DNA of 64,000 nucleotides, from positions 434,001-498,000 of the forward strand of contig NZ_CP104971.1 of NCBI RefSeq assembly GCF_025452195.1, in the 5' to 3' direction. Under the pieces are notes generated by a model. The model saw nothing but the letters and a program-made list of their open reading frames with translations. It made no database searches and was not told the origin of the DNA. The position numbers and the translations under genes were made by a program. Shown here piece by piece: positions 16,840-25,844 of this stretch (its first letter is position 1; the number at the start of each line of letters is the position of its first letter). This DNA is from Phyllobacterium zundukense (GTDB lineage: Bacteria; Pseudomonadota; Alphaproteobacteria; Rhizobiales; Rhizobiaceae).

Positions 16840-18126
16840 ATGCTTAGAAAAGAACAAAACGACCTTCTGACGCAGACTGGTCCGGCCACACCTATGGGCG
16901 ACATGTTTCGCTGCTACTGGATACCGGCGCTGCTTGCGGAAGAACTGCCGGCCAATGATTGTCCGCCGGTTCGCATAAAGCTGCTCAGCGAACGTTTGCT
17001 GGCATTCCGGGATAGCGAAGGCCGCTACGGATTGATCGACGAGTTTTGCGCCCACCGGGGTGTTTCATTGTGGTTTGGCCGTAATGAGAAGGGTGGATTG
17101 AGGTGCCCCTATCATGGCTGGAAATACGATCACACGGGACAATGTATCGAGGTGCCGTCGGAACCTAAGGAAAGCGGCTTCTGCAACAAGATCAAGCTGA
17201 AGTCCTATCCACTCATCAAGATCGGCGATATTCTCTGGACCTATATGGGACCAGCCGACAAAGAGCCGCCCCATCCGGAATGGGAATTTGCGCTTGTGCC
17301 GCCTGAGCAGACGTTCACGTCGAAGCGCTGGCAGGAGTCGAACTGGTTGCAGGCCATGGAAGGCGGCATCGACTCGAGCCACGTTTCCTTCCTTCATAGC
17401 GGAAGCTTGAATAGCGACCCGTTGTTCAAGGGTGCTCGCGGCAACAAATACAACATGGCCGACTCCAAGCCATTTTTCGAAGTCACCGACAATGAAGGCG
17501 GACTATTCATCGGCGCCCGCAGGAATGCCGAGGAAGGCCGCTACTACTGGCGTGTAACGCCATGGGTCATGCCGTCTTTCACCATGGTACCGCCGCGTGG
17601 CAACCATCCTGTCCACGGCCATTTCTGGATCCCGATCGACGACGAGAATTGCTGGGCATGGAGCTTCGACTATCATCCCGTCCGGGCGCTGACGCCCGAA
17701 GAGCGCCAGGCAATGCTCGATGGCAAGGGCATTCATGTCACATACGTTCCGGGAACCTTCCGTCCCGCCGCCAACAAGGACAATGACTATCTAATGGATC
17801 GCGAGGCTCAGCGTCTTGGCGTAACCTATTCCGGCGTCGAAGGTATCGCCATGCAGGATGCATCCTTGCAGGAAAGCATGGGACCCATCGTCGACCGGAC
17901 AAAGGAAAATCTGGTGTCGACGGACAACGGCATCATCATGGCGCGCCACCGTTTGCTGAAAGCCGTCCGGGCATTCAAGGACAAGGGCATCACGCCTCCG
18001 GGTGTCGATCCCGCTCACCACCGCGTTCGATCGGCGGCTGTCGTTTTGCCTGTCGATCAATCTTACATCGATGCAGCCGCCGAAGCGTTGACAGTGATCG
18101 AGGGAAAAGCGCCGGCCTCTGTCTGA
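16840..18126 (+). CDS. Rieske aromatic ring-hydroxylating oxygenase, alpha subunit (phthalate 4,5-dioxygenase-like)
   Basis: The 428-residue protein has the Rieske centre at Cys70-x-His72 and Cys89-x2-His92 (FCAHRG, CPYHGWKYD) and the mononuclear iron site in GGIDSSHVSFLHSG. The opening residues (EQNDLLTQTGPATPMGDMF, then YWIPALLAEELP) are those of the phthalate 4,5-dioxygenase/Pht3 group, which work without a beta subunit. None is present here, consistent with that. GAGGAGG precedes the start. Partners are the ferredoxin at 16308 and reductase at 19692. A dihydroxyphthalate-decarboxylase-like gene at 27280 supports an aromatic dicarboxylate or similar acid as substrate. Confidence 0.92.
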   Translation: MLRKEQNDLLTQTGPATPMGDMFRCYWIPALLAEELPANDCPPVRIKLLSERLLAFRDSEGRYGLIDEFCAHRGVSLWFGRNEKGGLRCPYHGWKYDHTGQCIEVPSEPKESGFCNKIKLKSYPLIKIGDILWTYMGPADKEPPHPEWEFALVPPEQTFTSKRWQESNWLQAMEGGIDSSHVSFLHSGSLNSDPLFKGARGNKYNMADSKPFFEVTDNEGGLFIGARRNAEEGRYYWRVTPWVMPSFTMVPPRGNHPVHGHFWIPIDDENCWAWSFDYHPVRALTPEERQAMLDGKGIHVTYVPGTFRPAANKDNDYLMDREAQRLGVTYSGVEGIAMQDASLQESMGPIVDRTKENLVSTDNGIIMARHRLLKAVRAFKDKGITPPGVDPAHHRVRSAAVVLPVDQSYIDAAAEALTVIEGKAPASV

Positions 18127-18161
18127 GCCATGGTGACGGTCCGTTTCCAAAGGAAAACGAT

Positions 18162-18683
18162 ATGCAGCTTGGTCTCAGTGAAAGTGCGCGCGCTACGACG
18201 GCGGAGGAAGCCCGGTTCAGAATAGGGTACCCCAATTCGCGGCCGAGGAAGTCGCGCATCATAGCGCTCGATTCCGATAGCGTGGCGGCGCTGAAATCAC
18301 TGGCGGATCAAGCTTCAGACGGCGCTCACTTTCTGCGGTACATCGAACCAAAGGCCGCTGCGAATTCGCTGAAGATGTTGTCCATCGATGCGGTACTCGA
18401 GGATATTGATGGCAACCGGACCAGTCTCGTGGATGAGATTGCCGACGCGGATGTTATCGTCATGGTCACTTCCGCCGGAGCGTCGGCGGAAGCCGCCGAG
18501 GTGATCGGCAACGCCTGTTTCGTGCGCAACAAGATGACCACAGGTCTTGTCCTCAACTCGGCCAGCGTTCCGTCCGAGCAGTTGAAGCGGACATTGACCA
18601 CAATGCGTCCCTTCGCGGCCATGCTCGTTGTATCGACAGGCGCGGAATATGTCAGCGAAATGCTGAGCGCGTTGCGAGTTTGA
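18162..18683 (+). CDS. Unrecognised protein in the oxygenase operon
   Basis: The gene encodes 173 residues, starts 35 bases after the oxygenase and has AAGGAAA before its ATG. I do not recognise a family. The sequence alternates strands and helices (KSRIIALDSDSVAALK; DADVIVMVTSAGASAEAAEV; FAAMLVVSTGAEYVSEML), as in Rossmann-like alpha/beta proteins. There is no signal peptide, membrane segment or obvious metal site. Its place between the oxygenase and the IclR regulator suggests a role in this pathway, for example assembly or a small regulatory part, but that is only context. Confidence 0.75.
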   Translation: MQLGLSESARATTAEEARFRIGYPNSRPRKSRIIALDSDSVAALKSLADQASDGAHFLRYIEPKAAANSLKMLSIDAVLEDIDGNRTSLVDEIADADVIVMVTSAGASAEAAEVIGNACFVRNKMTTGLVLNSASVPSEQLKRTLTTMRPFAAMLVVSTGAEYVSEMLSALRV

Positions 18684-18806
18684 GATGCGATTGCCAGAGG
18701 GCGGCAATATCGTAAACGCAGGGCCGGGATTGCAGCATTCCAGAGCAACTCCAGCCGCCGGAATGTCTTTCAAATGGGTGGTCTGGGAAATCGTGAGGGC
18801 TGTGTT

Positions 18807-19670
18807 ATGAACGACGCTGTTGTCCACGCGATCAAACGGAATGTTGAACCCATGAACCCGCCTACCAAAGACACGTCCAGTTCAAAGAAAACGCCAGCCT
18901 CCAAGCGCAATCGGCTGTCATCCGTCACGACGGCAATACGGCTGCTGAAGGCCTTTTCAGAAGACGAGGTGGAGATCGGTGTCAGCGCACTTGCATTGAA
19001 GCTGAAGGTGGCAAAGAGCACGGTTCATCGCCTTGCCGTGACATTGGTTTCGGAAGGGTTGCTGGAGCAAAACCCGGAAACCGAGCGTTATAAGCTCGGT
19101 GTCGGACTGTTCGGTCTCGGGACACTCGTACGCCGGCGTATGAATGTCTCCAATGAAGCGCGCCCGTTTCTTTTCGACCTGCGCAAACACACCGGCGAAA
19201 CCATCATCCTTGGCATCCCGACAGATACCGAAATCATGCACGTTTATGATTTGGAAAGCCCGCAGGCATTGTCGATCAAATCGGAACTCGGCGTCCGCCG
19301 GCCGGCACATTGCACGGCAGTCGGTCGCGCGATCTTTGCATTCGCTCCGGAAGAAACGATCGAACACGTGCTGGCAGGACCGCTCGCCCGCCGTACGCCG
19401 CGCACTCCGGTCGATCCCAAGCAGATACGGAAGATATTCGCCGAAGTCCGTGAGCGCGGTTACGCCATTGAAGACGAGGAGAGTGAACCGGGGATTCGGG
19501 TCATCGCCGCACCGGTCCGGGATTCAAACGGTGTTGTCGTCGCTGCTGTCGGTATTGGCGGACCTTTGCAGAGATTGTCGATCGAAGCGCTCGAGGGTTT
19601 TGCGCCGCCGCTTTTGGAAACAGTGGCAGCGATATCTGCCCGTCTCGGATACTCGGCAAGGCATCGATAG
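18807..19670 (+). CDS. IclR-family transcriptional regulator
   Basis: The protein has an N-terminal winged helix (SSVTTAIRLLKAFSEDEVEIGVSALALKL, recognition part AKSTVHRLAVTL) and a C-terminal effector domain with the IclR features RRPAHCTAVGRAIFA and ERGYAIEDEESEPGIRVIAAPV. ATG 18807 was chosen for GAGGG upstream; ATG 18774 and 18852 are in frame. It sits inside the oxygenase operon. IclR proteins usually control aromatic and acid catabolism and bind palindromes, so it is the best candidate for the three GTTC-N9-GAAC sites at 10773, 16707 and 28177. Confidence 0.92.
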   Translation: MNDAVVHAIKRNVEPMNPPTKDTSSSKKTPASKRNRLSSVTTAIRLLKAFSEDEVEIGVSALALKLKVAKSTVHRLAVTLVSEGLLEQNPETERYKLGVGLFGLGTLVRRRMNVSNEARPFLFDLRKHTGETIILGIPTDTEIMHVYDLESPQALSIKSELGVRRPAHCTAVGRAIFAFAPEETIEHVLAGPLARRTPRTPVDPKQIRKIFAEVRERGYAIEDEESEPGIRVIAAPVRDSNGVVVAAVGIGGPLQRLSIEALEGFAPPLLETVAAISARLGYSARHR

Positions 19671-19691
19671 GCAGAAATGGGAAGCCCACGC

Positions 19692-20702
19692 ATGGCAGTC
19701 ATCACGCTGAATGGAAGAGACCTCCACTGGGAGTGTGACGAAGGCGACACGATCATGCGATCGGCACTACGGGCGGGATTGGGCTTTCCCTATGAGTGCA
19801 ATGTCGGTTCATGCGGCAATTGCCGCTTCGATCTCCTTGAAGGAGAAATCGAAGAGCTGCGTACTGATCCGCCGGGCTTGAGCGAACGGGATCGCGCGCG
19901 CGGCCGCCGCCTGGGCTGCCAGGCGAGCCCTTTGTCCGATTGCGCCGTCAAGCTGCGACTGATGCCGCAGTATGAGAGCCTTTTCAGGCCGCAACGCCAG
20001 GCTGCGACCTTGGTTGCGACGTCCGACATCACGCATGACATCCGGGAGTTTCGCTTCCGCTCAGAGGCAACGAGCCGTTTCCTTTCGGGTCAATATGCTT
20101 TGCTGCACCTGCCCGGAATACCGGGTGGTCGCGCCTATTCCATGGCGAATATCAGCAATGATGATGGGGAATGGCACTTTCAGATACGCCGCGTGCCAGG
20201 CGGCGAGGCGACGGGATATTTGTTTTCGCAACTGCGCCTGGGGGATAGGATCGAGCTCGATGGCCCCTATGGCATGGCATATCTTCGCGAGAACTCGCCG
20301 AGAGATATCGTTTGTATTGCCGGTGGTTCGGGCCTGTCGCCGATGGTGTCGATCACGCGCGCGGCGGCTGTTGCGCCAAGCCTTGCCGGAAGACGTATAG
20401 ACTTCGTCTTCGGCGGGCGCACGGCGCAGGATATTTGCGGCAAGGAAATGCTGCAAATGCTTCCGGGATTTGGTACAAATATTCACTACCATCCAGTTGT
20501 TTCCGGCATGCCTGAAGCCGATGATGGCTGGGATGGTTACAGAGGCTATGTGCATGAAGTGGCGCACAGTCTTTTCGCCGCACGGCTTCCTTCGTGCGAG
20601 ATCTATTTTGCAGGTCCCCCCGCAATGGGACAAGCAATACAGAAAATGTTGGTCGACCTCGGCGTCGACTCAACCCAAGTGCATTTTGACCAGTTCTATT
20701 GA
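19692..20702 (+). CDS. NAD(P)H:ferredoxin reductase with N-terminal plant-type [2Fe-2S] domain
   Basis: The 336-residue flavoprotein begins with a plant-type ferredoxin domain whose cluster ligands are Cys36, Cys41, Cys44 and Cys76 (YECNVGSCGNC, LGCQASP). The FAD domain has GRAYSMANIS and the NAD domain IVCIAGGSGLSPMVSI and FAGPPAMGQAIQKML. This is the domain order of BenC/XylZ-type reductases. The start ATG 19692 gives the usual family N-terminus MAVITLNGRD; ATG 19677 is also possible. It should pass electrons from NAD(P)H to the Rieske ferredoxin or directly to the oxygenase. Confidence 0.92.
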   Translation: MAVITLNGRDLHWECDEGDTIMRSALRAGLGFPYECNVGSCGNCRFDLLEGEIEELRTDPPGLSERDRARGRRLGCQASPLSDCAVKLRLMPQYESLFRPQRQAATLVATSDITHDIREFRFRSEATSRFLSGQYALLHLPGIPGGRAYSMANISNDDGEWHFQIRRVPGGEATGYLFSQLRLGDRIELDGPYGMAYLRENSPRDIVCIAGGSGLSPMVSITRAAAVAPSLAGRRIDFVFGGRTAQDICGKEMLQMLPGFGTNIHYHPVVSGMPEADDGWDGYRGYVHEVAHSLFAARLPSCEIYFAGPPAMGQAIQKMLVDLGVDSTQVHFDQFY

Positions 20703-20738
20703 TCATTTGGCTGCAACCGACAGCCGCTGAAAGCCGCA

Positions 20739-21689
20739 ATGAAACCTCGTCAGCTGATATATTTCATAAAGGTCGTTGACGTAGGCAACATTACGAAAGC
20801 GGCGGAACAGTTGAATCTGGCGCAGACCGCTCTCGGGATACAGATACGCAATCTCGAGGAATCGCTTCATGTTCAATTGCTCGACCGCCATTCGCGGGGT
20901 GTCAGCGCGACACCCGCGGGACTTTTGCTTTACGAACGTGCGCATGAGATTCTGCAGCGGATCGAGGACACGCGCCGCGACCTGATTTCGCTGGCGGGCG
21001 AGCGCGCACGCATCCGGCTTGGCGCTACGCCGAGCATCCTGAAGTTGATCGGAACCGAACTGGTGGTCGCCGCAAAACAGCAACTGCCTGGAATCGCATT
21101 GCATGTGGTGGAGGAGTTGAGTTTCGTCCTGACCGATGCGCTGGAGCGCGGCGAACTCGACTACGTCCTCGCCTATGACATCGACGAGAACCCCGGTCTC
21201 AGGCGCCTTGCCCTGATGAAGGAAGACTTGCTCCATATTGCGGCACCGGGGGGAGATACTCCCGAGGGTGGAATATCGTTCAAACAGGCGGTCGCGGGCG
21301 ATCTGGCCCTCGTGTCCAGCCGGGATATTATCTGGCGCCGCATCCACAAGACGGCCTCTCGCTTGTCGCTGGATGTCAACGTGACGTATCAGGTCCAATC
21401 GATGGAAGCGATCAAGGCGCTGATCCTTCATGGTCTAGCAGAAAGCATCATGCCGTTCGGTATCGTGTCGGAAGAAATTCAATCGGGCGCACTGATTGCC
21501 CGGCGTATCGAGCGCCCGTCGGTGAGACTGACACTTTATCTGGCTCACGCAGCCCACAAGGGATTGAGCGACGACACGGCATTCATCGCATTCGTCGATG
21601 GAATGATCGACAGGCTCGCCGCTACAATCGGGCCGTACGCGCACCCGATTGACCGCTCCCAACCGCCCCAAATAGAAACAGACCATTGA
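20739..21689 (+). CDS. LysR-family transcriptional regulator (Nac-like)
   Basis: The 316-residue regulator carries the LysR winged helix MKPRQLIYFIKVVDVGNITKAAEQLNLAQTALG style N-terminus (read in two parts: KPRQLIYFIKVVDVGN, then AAEQLNLAQTALGIQIRNLE). A periplasmic-binding-like effector domain follows (IRLGATPSILKLIGTELV). The opening PRQLIYFIKVVDVGN and RNLEESLHVQLLDRHSRGV recall the Nac branch. It follows the reductase on the same strand after 36 bases. It may govern part of module A. No clear T-N11-A site was pinned to it. Confidence 0.9.
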   Translation: MKPRQLIYFIKVVDVGNITKAAEQLNLAQTALGIQIRNLEESLHVQLLDRHSRGVSATPAGLLLYERAHEILQRIEDTRRDLISLAGERARIRLGATPSILKLIGTELVVAAKQQLPGIALHVVEELSFVLTDALERGELDYVLAYDIDENPGLRRLALMKEDLLHIAAPGGDTPEGGISFKQAVAGDLALVSSRDIIWRRIHKTASRLSLDVNVTYQVQSMEAIKALILHGLAESIMPFGIVSEEIQSGALIARRIERPSVRLTLYLAHAAHKGLSDDTAFIAFVDGMIDRLAATIGPYAHPIDRSQPPQIETDH

Positions 21690-21820
21690 AGTCGATCGCA
21701 TAGGCAATCTCCGCCGTTCATCTGCCATGCAAAATCGATATACCAGCTTTGCCGAAGCGTTGTTTCCGCCGTCGTCCACCTGATTTATATTGCGGTGCAC
21801 AATACCAGGAAGGACGTGTC

Positions 21821-22024
21821 GTGACTATACTTACCGAAGACCGCAATGCTGGACCAAGTTGGTTCCGCACTGTTCTTTCAAGCATCGCCGAAATGGTGAA
21901 TTGCCTCCGTGCCGCAAAAGAGTGTGCATTCGCCGTTGAACACAGGCGCACGCCGCCGGCCTCGGCACTGCGAACCTTGGGCATTGACCCGGCGTCGCTC
22001 AAGGATGTTTTCAAGCGTAGCTAG
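21821..22024 (+). CDS. Small hypothetical protein
   Basis: GTG 21821 follows GGAAGGA at a good distance and gives 67 residues (VTILTEDRNAGPSWFRTV ... ASALRTLGIDPASLKDVF). The C-terminal ALRTLGIDPASL faintly recalls DUF1127 proteins of alphaproteobacteria, which end in an LxDIGL-type motif. An upstream GTGCACAATA at 21795-21804 may be part of its promoter. Without a match the gene call rests on the ribosome-binding site and frame. Confidence 0.5.
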   Translation: MTILTEDRNAGPSWFRTVLSSIAEMVNCLRAAKECAFAVEHRRTPPASALRTLGIDPASLKDVFKRS

Positions 22025-22104
22025 AAGCCGATTTAGTACCGGCTTTTCCGGCCTTGACCGTCAAATCCCTTTACTCCGCCATTGAGTTTTTTTATTGTGG
22101 CTGA

Positions 22105-23040
22105 ATGAAAAACGTCACCTTTCGAAAGCTCCAGTCGCTGCTGGCGATCGAGACTCATCGAAAGATTGTAGATGCGGCGAAGGCCTTGGGGCTGACTGCA
22201 CCGGCCATCACATTACAACTGAAACAGCTGGAAGAAGATGCAGGCGTGACGCTTTTCGAGCGCACGCCGCACGGCATGTTTCCGACGGAAGCCGGAAAAG
22301 TTTTTCTCGAAGCCGCGAAAGAGATCGATGAGCGTTTGCAGCGACTCGATGACGATATCAACGCCTTCCGCCGCGTGAAACGCGGGCATATCACGGTCGG
22401 GGCCGTGTCCACGGTCAAGTATTTTGCGGCGCCATTGTTTGCAGCCTTCTCGAAAGAATATCCCGATGTACATCTCGAACTGATTATCGATCGCCGGGAT
22501 GAGACAATTGCCCGGCTGAAGGATCGCGCCGTCGACATCGCGCTGCTCGGCCGTCCGCCGCGGGATATATCGGTTCGTGCCGCGGTGTTCGGCGAGCACT
22601 CACTGGTCATCGTCAGCGCGCCCGGTCACGCCTTGGCAGGCAAGCGCGATATCACCAAAGCAGAGATTGCCAACGAACATTTCCTGCACCGGGGGAAGGG
22701 GTCCGGCACCAGAACGTTTTTCGAGCGGTTCCTGAAGGATATTCCCGGCCGGCTGGATGGCCCAAGCACGGAGATGGAAACTGTCGAGGCTATCAAACAG
22801 GCTGTGATGGCCGATCTCGGCATCGCCTTTCTGTCGATGCAGAGCGTTGCCGCCGAGGTTCAGGCGGGCCAGCTCGCCGTTCTCGACGTCATGGGATTGC
22901 CGATTCGCCGCCAGTGGTTTGCCATCAGCCGCAGCGATCGCGCGGTCACGCCTGTCATGGCTGCGTTTCAGGCGTTTCTTGCCACGCGCGGTGAAACGTT
23001 CCTGCCGAGTTTCAGCGACCCGGCGAAGGTGCCCGCCTGA
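22105..23040 (+). CDS. LysR-family transcriptional regulator (CbbR-like)
   Basis: The 311-residue protein has the LysR DNA-binding domain (FRKLQSLLAIETHRKIVDAA, LGLTAPAITLQLKQLEEDAG, LFERTPHGMFPTEAG) and an effector domain beginning GHITVGAVSTVKYFAAPLF, the pattern of CbbR-type regulators. Convergent with the hydrolase-aldolase-dehydrogenase operon 23054-25736, it is a plausible controller of that operon. Length is normal. Confidence 0.92.
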   Translation: MKNVTFRKLQSLLAIETHRKIVDAAKALGLTAPAITLQLKQLEEDAGVTLFERTPHGMFPTEAGKVFLEAAKEIDERLQRLDDDINAFRRVKRGHITVGAVSTVKYFAAPLFAAFSKEYPDVHLELIIDRRDETIARLKDRAVDIALLGRPPRDISVRAAVFGEHSLVIVSAPGHALAGKRDITKAEIANEHFLHRGKGSGTRTFFERFLKDIPGRLDGPSTEMETVEAIKQAVMADLGIAFLSMQSVAAEVQAGQLAVLDVMGLPIRRQWFAISRSDRAVTPVMAAFQAFLATRGETFLPSFSDPAKVPA

Positions 23041-23053
23041 ACGGCATCCAATT

Positions 23054-23908
23054 TTACCTCGGAACCGCCAGCAGAAAATCGAGCACCTTGGCATTGCAGT
23101 TTGCCGCACTCTGCTCCGGGACCGGCATATCCCAATAGTCCGAGTTTGGGATACATTCCTGCAGATAGCGCGCAGCAGACGTCGCATGCGAAGCGTCGGC
23201 GCCGGGAATGATCAACGTCGGGATGTCGAGGCACAGCAGGTCTTCCGGTTCGGCGCCGGGTGATGTATCGCGATCGAGCAAGGTTCGCACCATACCGGCC
23301 ACGATGGCCTTGTAATGATCGAGGTTGAGCCGAGCATACTTGTCCGCAAAATCGGGGAAATTGCGGATGACCGATACCCACGGGCCGCCTCTCGGGTCTG
23401 CACCAAAAGCCTTGTTGCTTTCCTTCGCCAGGCTTACGACAGCCTCGAGCCCGTTCTGGCTGACGAAGGCCAGGTGTTCGGCAAACCGCTGGTGACCGGT
23501 CATGCGATATCTCGCCCCCCCAACCGGCCAGAACAGGATCATGCTCAGCGTCTTTTCGGGATAGGTCGCACCGAAGGCGGAAACTGCGCTGCAGCCCATG
23601 CACCCGCCCATCAGATGGGCCTTGTCGATGCCGAGATGGTCGAGCAAGCGCTTGCCCTGTTCGACATAGTGGGCCCAGGTGACCCGCTCGACGCACCCGC
23701 CCGATTGCCCTGTTTCGCGCCGGTCGAAAACAATACAGCTGTATTTTTTGGAAAGTTGATCCAGAAACTTGATCTGCGCATAAATACCCTGGGTGGACCA
23801 CTTTTCGATCGTCGCGTCGAAGCCGCCCGGCGAATACATGAGCAAGGGCTCGCCCGAGCCGACAACCTCATAGCGTGTCGATATTCCGTCGATTGTGGCC
23901 GTCGCCAT
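23054..23908 (-). CDS. Alpha/beta hydrolase with a cysteine at the nucleophile elbow
   Basis: Start ATG 23908-23906 follows AAGGAG within the end of the preceding gene; 284 residues. The alpha/beta hydrolase fold is seen from the oxyanion stretch MYSPGGFDATIEKW, FDRRETGQSGG, the elbow HLMGGCMGCSAVSAFG, and DIPTLIIPGADASHA near the acid/His end. The elbow residue is Cys103 in G-G-C-M-G, where most relatives have Ser; dienelactone hydrolases are known to use Cys. It could open a lactone or cleave an ester or C-C bond late in the aromatic pathway. It is the last gene of the operon ADH-RraA-hydrolase. Confidence 0.85.
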   Translation of the reverse strand: MATATIDGISTRYEVVGSGEPLLMYSPGGFDATIEKWSTQGIYAQIKFLDQLSKKYSCIVFDRRETGQSGGCVERVTWAHYVEQGKRLLDHLGIDKAHLMGGCMGCSAVSAFGATYPEKTLSMILFWPVGGARYRMTGHQRFAEHLAFVSQNGLEAVVSLAKESNKAFGADPRGGPWVSVIRNFPDFADKYARLNLDHYKAIVAGMVRTLLDRDTSPGAEPEDLLCLDIPTLIIPGADASHATSAARYLQECIPNSDYWDMPVPEQSAANCNAKVLDFLLAVPR

Positions 23909-23910
23909 TT

Positions 23911-24588
23911 TCAAACTCCTTCGCAACCGAGGCGCTTTAGGCTTTCGTCGACCCAAAGTTTGGGATCGAGCTTGCCCGCAAGCGTAGTGGCCACTGTTTT
24001 CAATTCCGCTTCATGCTTGGCTTTTGCCAGCGGATAGATTTCGCCAGTCAGTTCGTATGGAACACAAAGCAGTCCGTCATCATCGCCCATGATCAGATCG
24101 CCCGGATTGATGACCATACCGTCGAGCGAGATCGGAGCGTTGATTTCGCCCGGACCGTCCTTGTAGGGGCCGCGATGCGTGATGCCTGCGGCAAACACCG
24201 GAAAGCTGTTGTTCCTGATCCAGCCATAGTCGCGAACGGCGCCATTTATCACAACGCCGGCAACGCCGATCTGCCTGGCGTGCGAAAGCATCATCTCGCC
24301 GACAAGTGCATTCGACAATTCTCCGCCGGCATCGACGACGATCACGTCGCCCCGCTTTGCCATCAGCAGCGCCTTGTGAATCATCAGATTGTCGCCGGGC
24401 CGGGTCTTGACCGTGAAAGCCGGTCCCGCCAAAGGCCCGCCTGCGTGCAACGGGCGGAGATTCGGTCCGCCCGCGGTCAGCCGTGACATGACATCGCTGA
24501 CATTGGCCACGGGCAGCTCGCGAAACTGCCTGACTGTCTCGTCGTCAACCCTGCGCGTTCGTTCGAGAATTCGAAATCCATGTGCCAT
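23911..24588 (-). CDS. RraA-family aldolase, probable 4-carboxy-4-hydroxy-2-oxoadipate (CHA/HMG) aldolase
   Basis: The 225-residue protein belongs to the RraA-like fold, which includes class II HMG/CHA aldolases of the protocatechuate 4,5-cleavage pathway and the RNase E inhibitor RraA. The residues needed for catalysis in the aldolases are kept: GDVIVVDAGGELSNALVGEMM and the R-D pair in INGAVRDYGWI. The LigJ-like hydratase at 26198 makes the substrate for such an aldolase, so pathway context favours aldolase over RNase regulation. Products would be pyruvate and oxaloacetate. The gene is translationally close to the hydrolase gene (2-base gap). Confidence 0.85.
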   Translation of the reverse strand: MAHGFRILERTRRVDDETVRQFRELPVANVSDVMSRLTAGGPNLRPLHAGGPLAGPAFTVKTRPGDNLMIHKALLMAKRGDVIVVDAGGELSNALVGEMMLSHARQIGVAGVVINGAVRDYGWIRNNSFPVFAAGITHRGPYKDGPGEINAPISLDGMVINPGDLIMGDDDGLLCVPYELTGEIYPLAKAKHEAELKTVATTLAGKLDPKLWVDESLKRLGCEGV

Positions 24589-24626
24589 GGCGTTGTTCCT
24601 TTTCAGATTCTGCTGAAATATCGAGA

Positions 24627-25736
24627 CTATTCCCAGGGTAGCAATGAGGCATGGATCACATCGGGCACGCCTTGTCCGCCGACGGACTGGATGGCAACGG
24701 CCGCGTCCTTCAACCCGAAACGGTGGGTCGTGATTTTTTCGAGATCGAAGCGTTTGGAGGCGATCTGTTCGAGCGCAAGTTCACAGGCCTCATAGCTGTG
24801 GCCCCGGGCACTCTTGAGCGTGATCGCCTTGACAGTCATCTTCTCAAGGGGAAAGTTCGGAAATTCCTTCAGTTCGCCCTGAACGAGAATGGTGCCGGCT
24901 TTACGAACCAGAGCCTCGACGCCGAGCAGGATCGGGATCGTACCAGCCCCGGCTGTACAATCGAGAGAGACATCGACACCTTTTCCGCCGGTAATCTCCA
25001 TGATGCGGGCAAGCGGGTCTTCTTTCTGCACATCGATGACGTAGTCGGCTCCGAGCGATTTTGCCACCTCGAGGCGCGCGGTATCCTTGGTGGTTCCGGT
25101 GACGATGATCAGCGAAGCGCCCGCCTGCTTGCAGATGACCGTCTGCGATAATCCTTGTTGGCCCGGACCCTGAATCAATACGGTGGAATTGTAGCCGACA
25201 TTGGAATCGAAGAGCGACCACTCGACACCGTTGGCCATAGGCGTCACCAGGCCTGCAAGTTCCGGGGTCACGCCGGCCGGAACGCGGTGCACCACGGCAT
25301 TCCACGGCAGATAGACGTATTGTGCAAAGCCGCCCCAGAGATGCGGGGCACGTTCTGCACTGGTATAGCCATAGCGGATACCGTCCGGATTATTGCGCCA
25401 GTCGGTATTTTCGCAATGCCGGTACTGACCCTGATGGCACCATTTGCATTTACCGCACATGACATAGTGCTCGACGAATACCAGATCGCCTTCCTTGAAG
25501 CCCTTGCGCCGGGTGAATTCACGGCCAGCCTTGGCGATATAGCCAATGTTTTCATGGCCCATGATGGTCGGGGCGTTTGAGGGCGGCGTTTTGAACAGCT
25601 TGACGTCGGTCCCGCAAATACCTGCCACTTCCATCTTCAGCAGCGCCGCGTCTTCGGGAATATCGGGCATTGGATATTCCCGAATCTCCATCTGGCTTGG
25701 CCCGGTGCGGACGGCAGCTAAGACTCGTTCTGTCAT
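24627..25736 (-). CDS. Zinc-dependent medium-chain alcohol dehydrogenase
   Basis: Start ATG 25736-25734, preceded by GGGAG, gives 369 residues. Catalytic zinc ligands are visible in VAGICGTDVKLF and MGHENIGYIAKAG, and the structural zinc site in EHYVMCGKCKWCHQGQYRHC. The Rossmann segment reads VLIQGPGQQGLSQTVICKQ, an altered GxGxxG. It heads the operon with the RraA aldolase and the hydrolase. It could serve as the dihydrodiol or hydroxy-acid dehydrogenase that the aromatic route otherwise lacks, but this is inference from position. Confidence 0.9.
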   Translation of the reverse strand: MTERVLAAVRTGPSQMEIREYPMPDIPEDAALLKMEVAGICGTDVKLFKTPPSNAPTIMGHENIGYIAKAGREFTRRKGFKEGDLVFVEHYVMCGKCKWCHQGQYRHCENTDWRNNPDGIRYGYTSAERAPHLWGGFAQYVYLPWNAVVHRVPAGVTPELAGLVTPMANGVEWSLFDSNVGYNSTVLIQGPGQQGLSQTVICKQAGASLIIVTGTTKDTARLEVAKSLGADYVIDVQKEDPLARIMEITGGKGVDVSLDCTAGAGTIPILLGVEALVRKAGTILVQGELKEFPNFPLEKMTVKAITLKSARGHSYEACELALEQIASKRFDLEKITTHRFGLKDAAVAIQSVGGQGVPDVIHASLLPWE

Positions 25737-25814
25737 TTCAAACTCCCTGGAAGTTCTCGTCGCTGGCTGTCGAACATGCAATTTCTGTCAGCGTTGCGGT
25801 TTTGCGTTCAGTTT

Positions 25815-25834
25815 TGACAAATTCGCGTTTGTCA
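25815..25834. promoter_or_regulatory. Perfect inverted repeat TGACAAA-N6-TTTGTCA
   Basis: TGACAAA (25815-25821), TTCGCG, TTTGTCA (25828-25834). It is 79 bases upstream of the alcohol dehydrogenase start and 10 bases before the divergent small gene. A dimeric regulator probably binds it. It does not match the GTTC-N9-GAAC element, so this operon seems to be under different control. Confidence 0.55.
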
Positions 25835-25844
25835 TCCTATTTAG

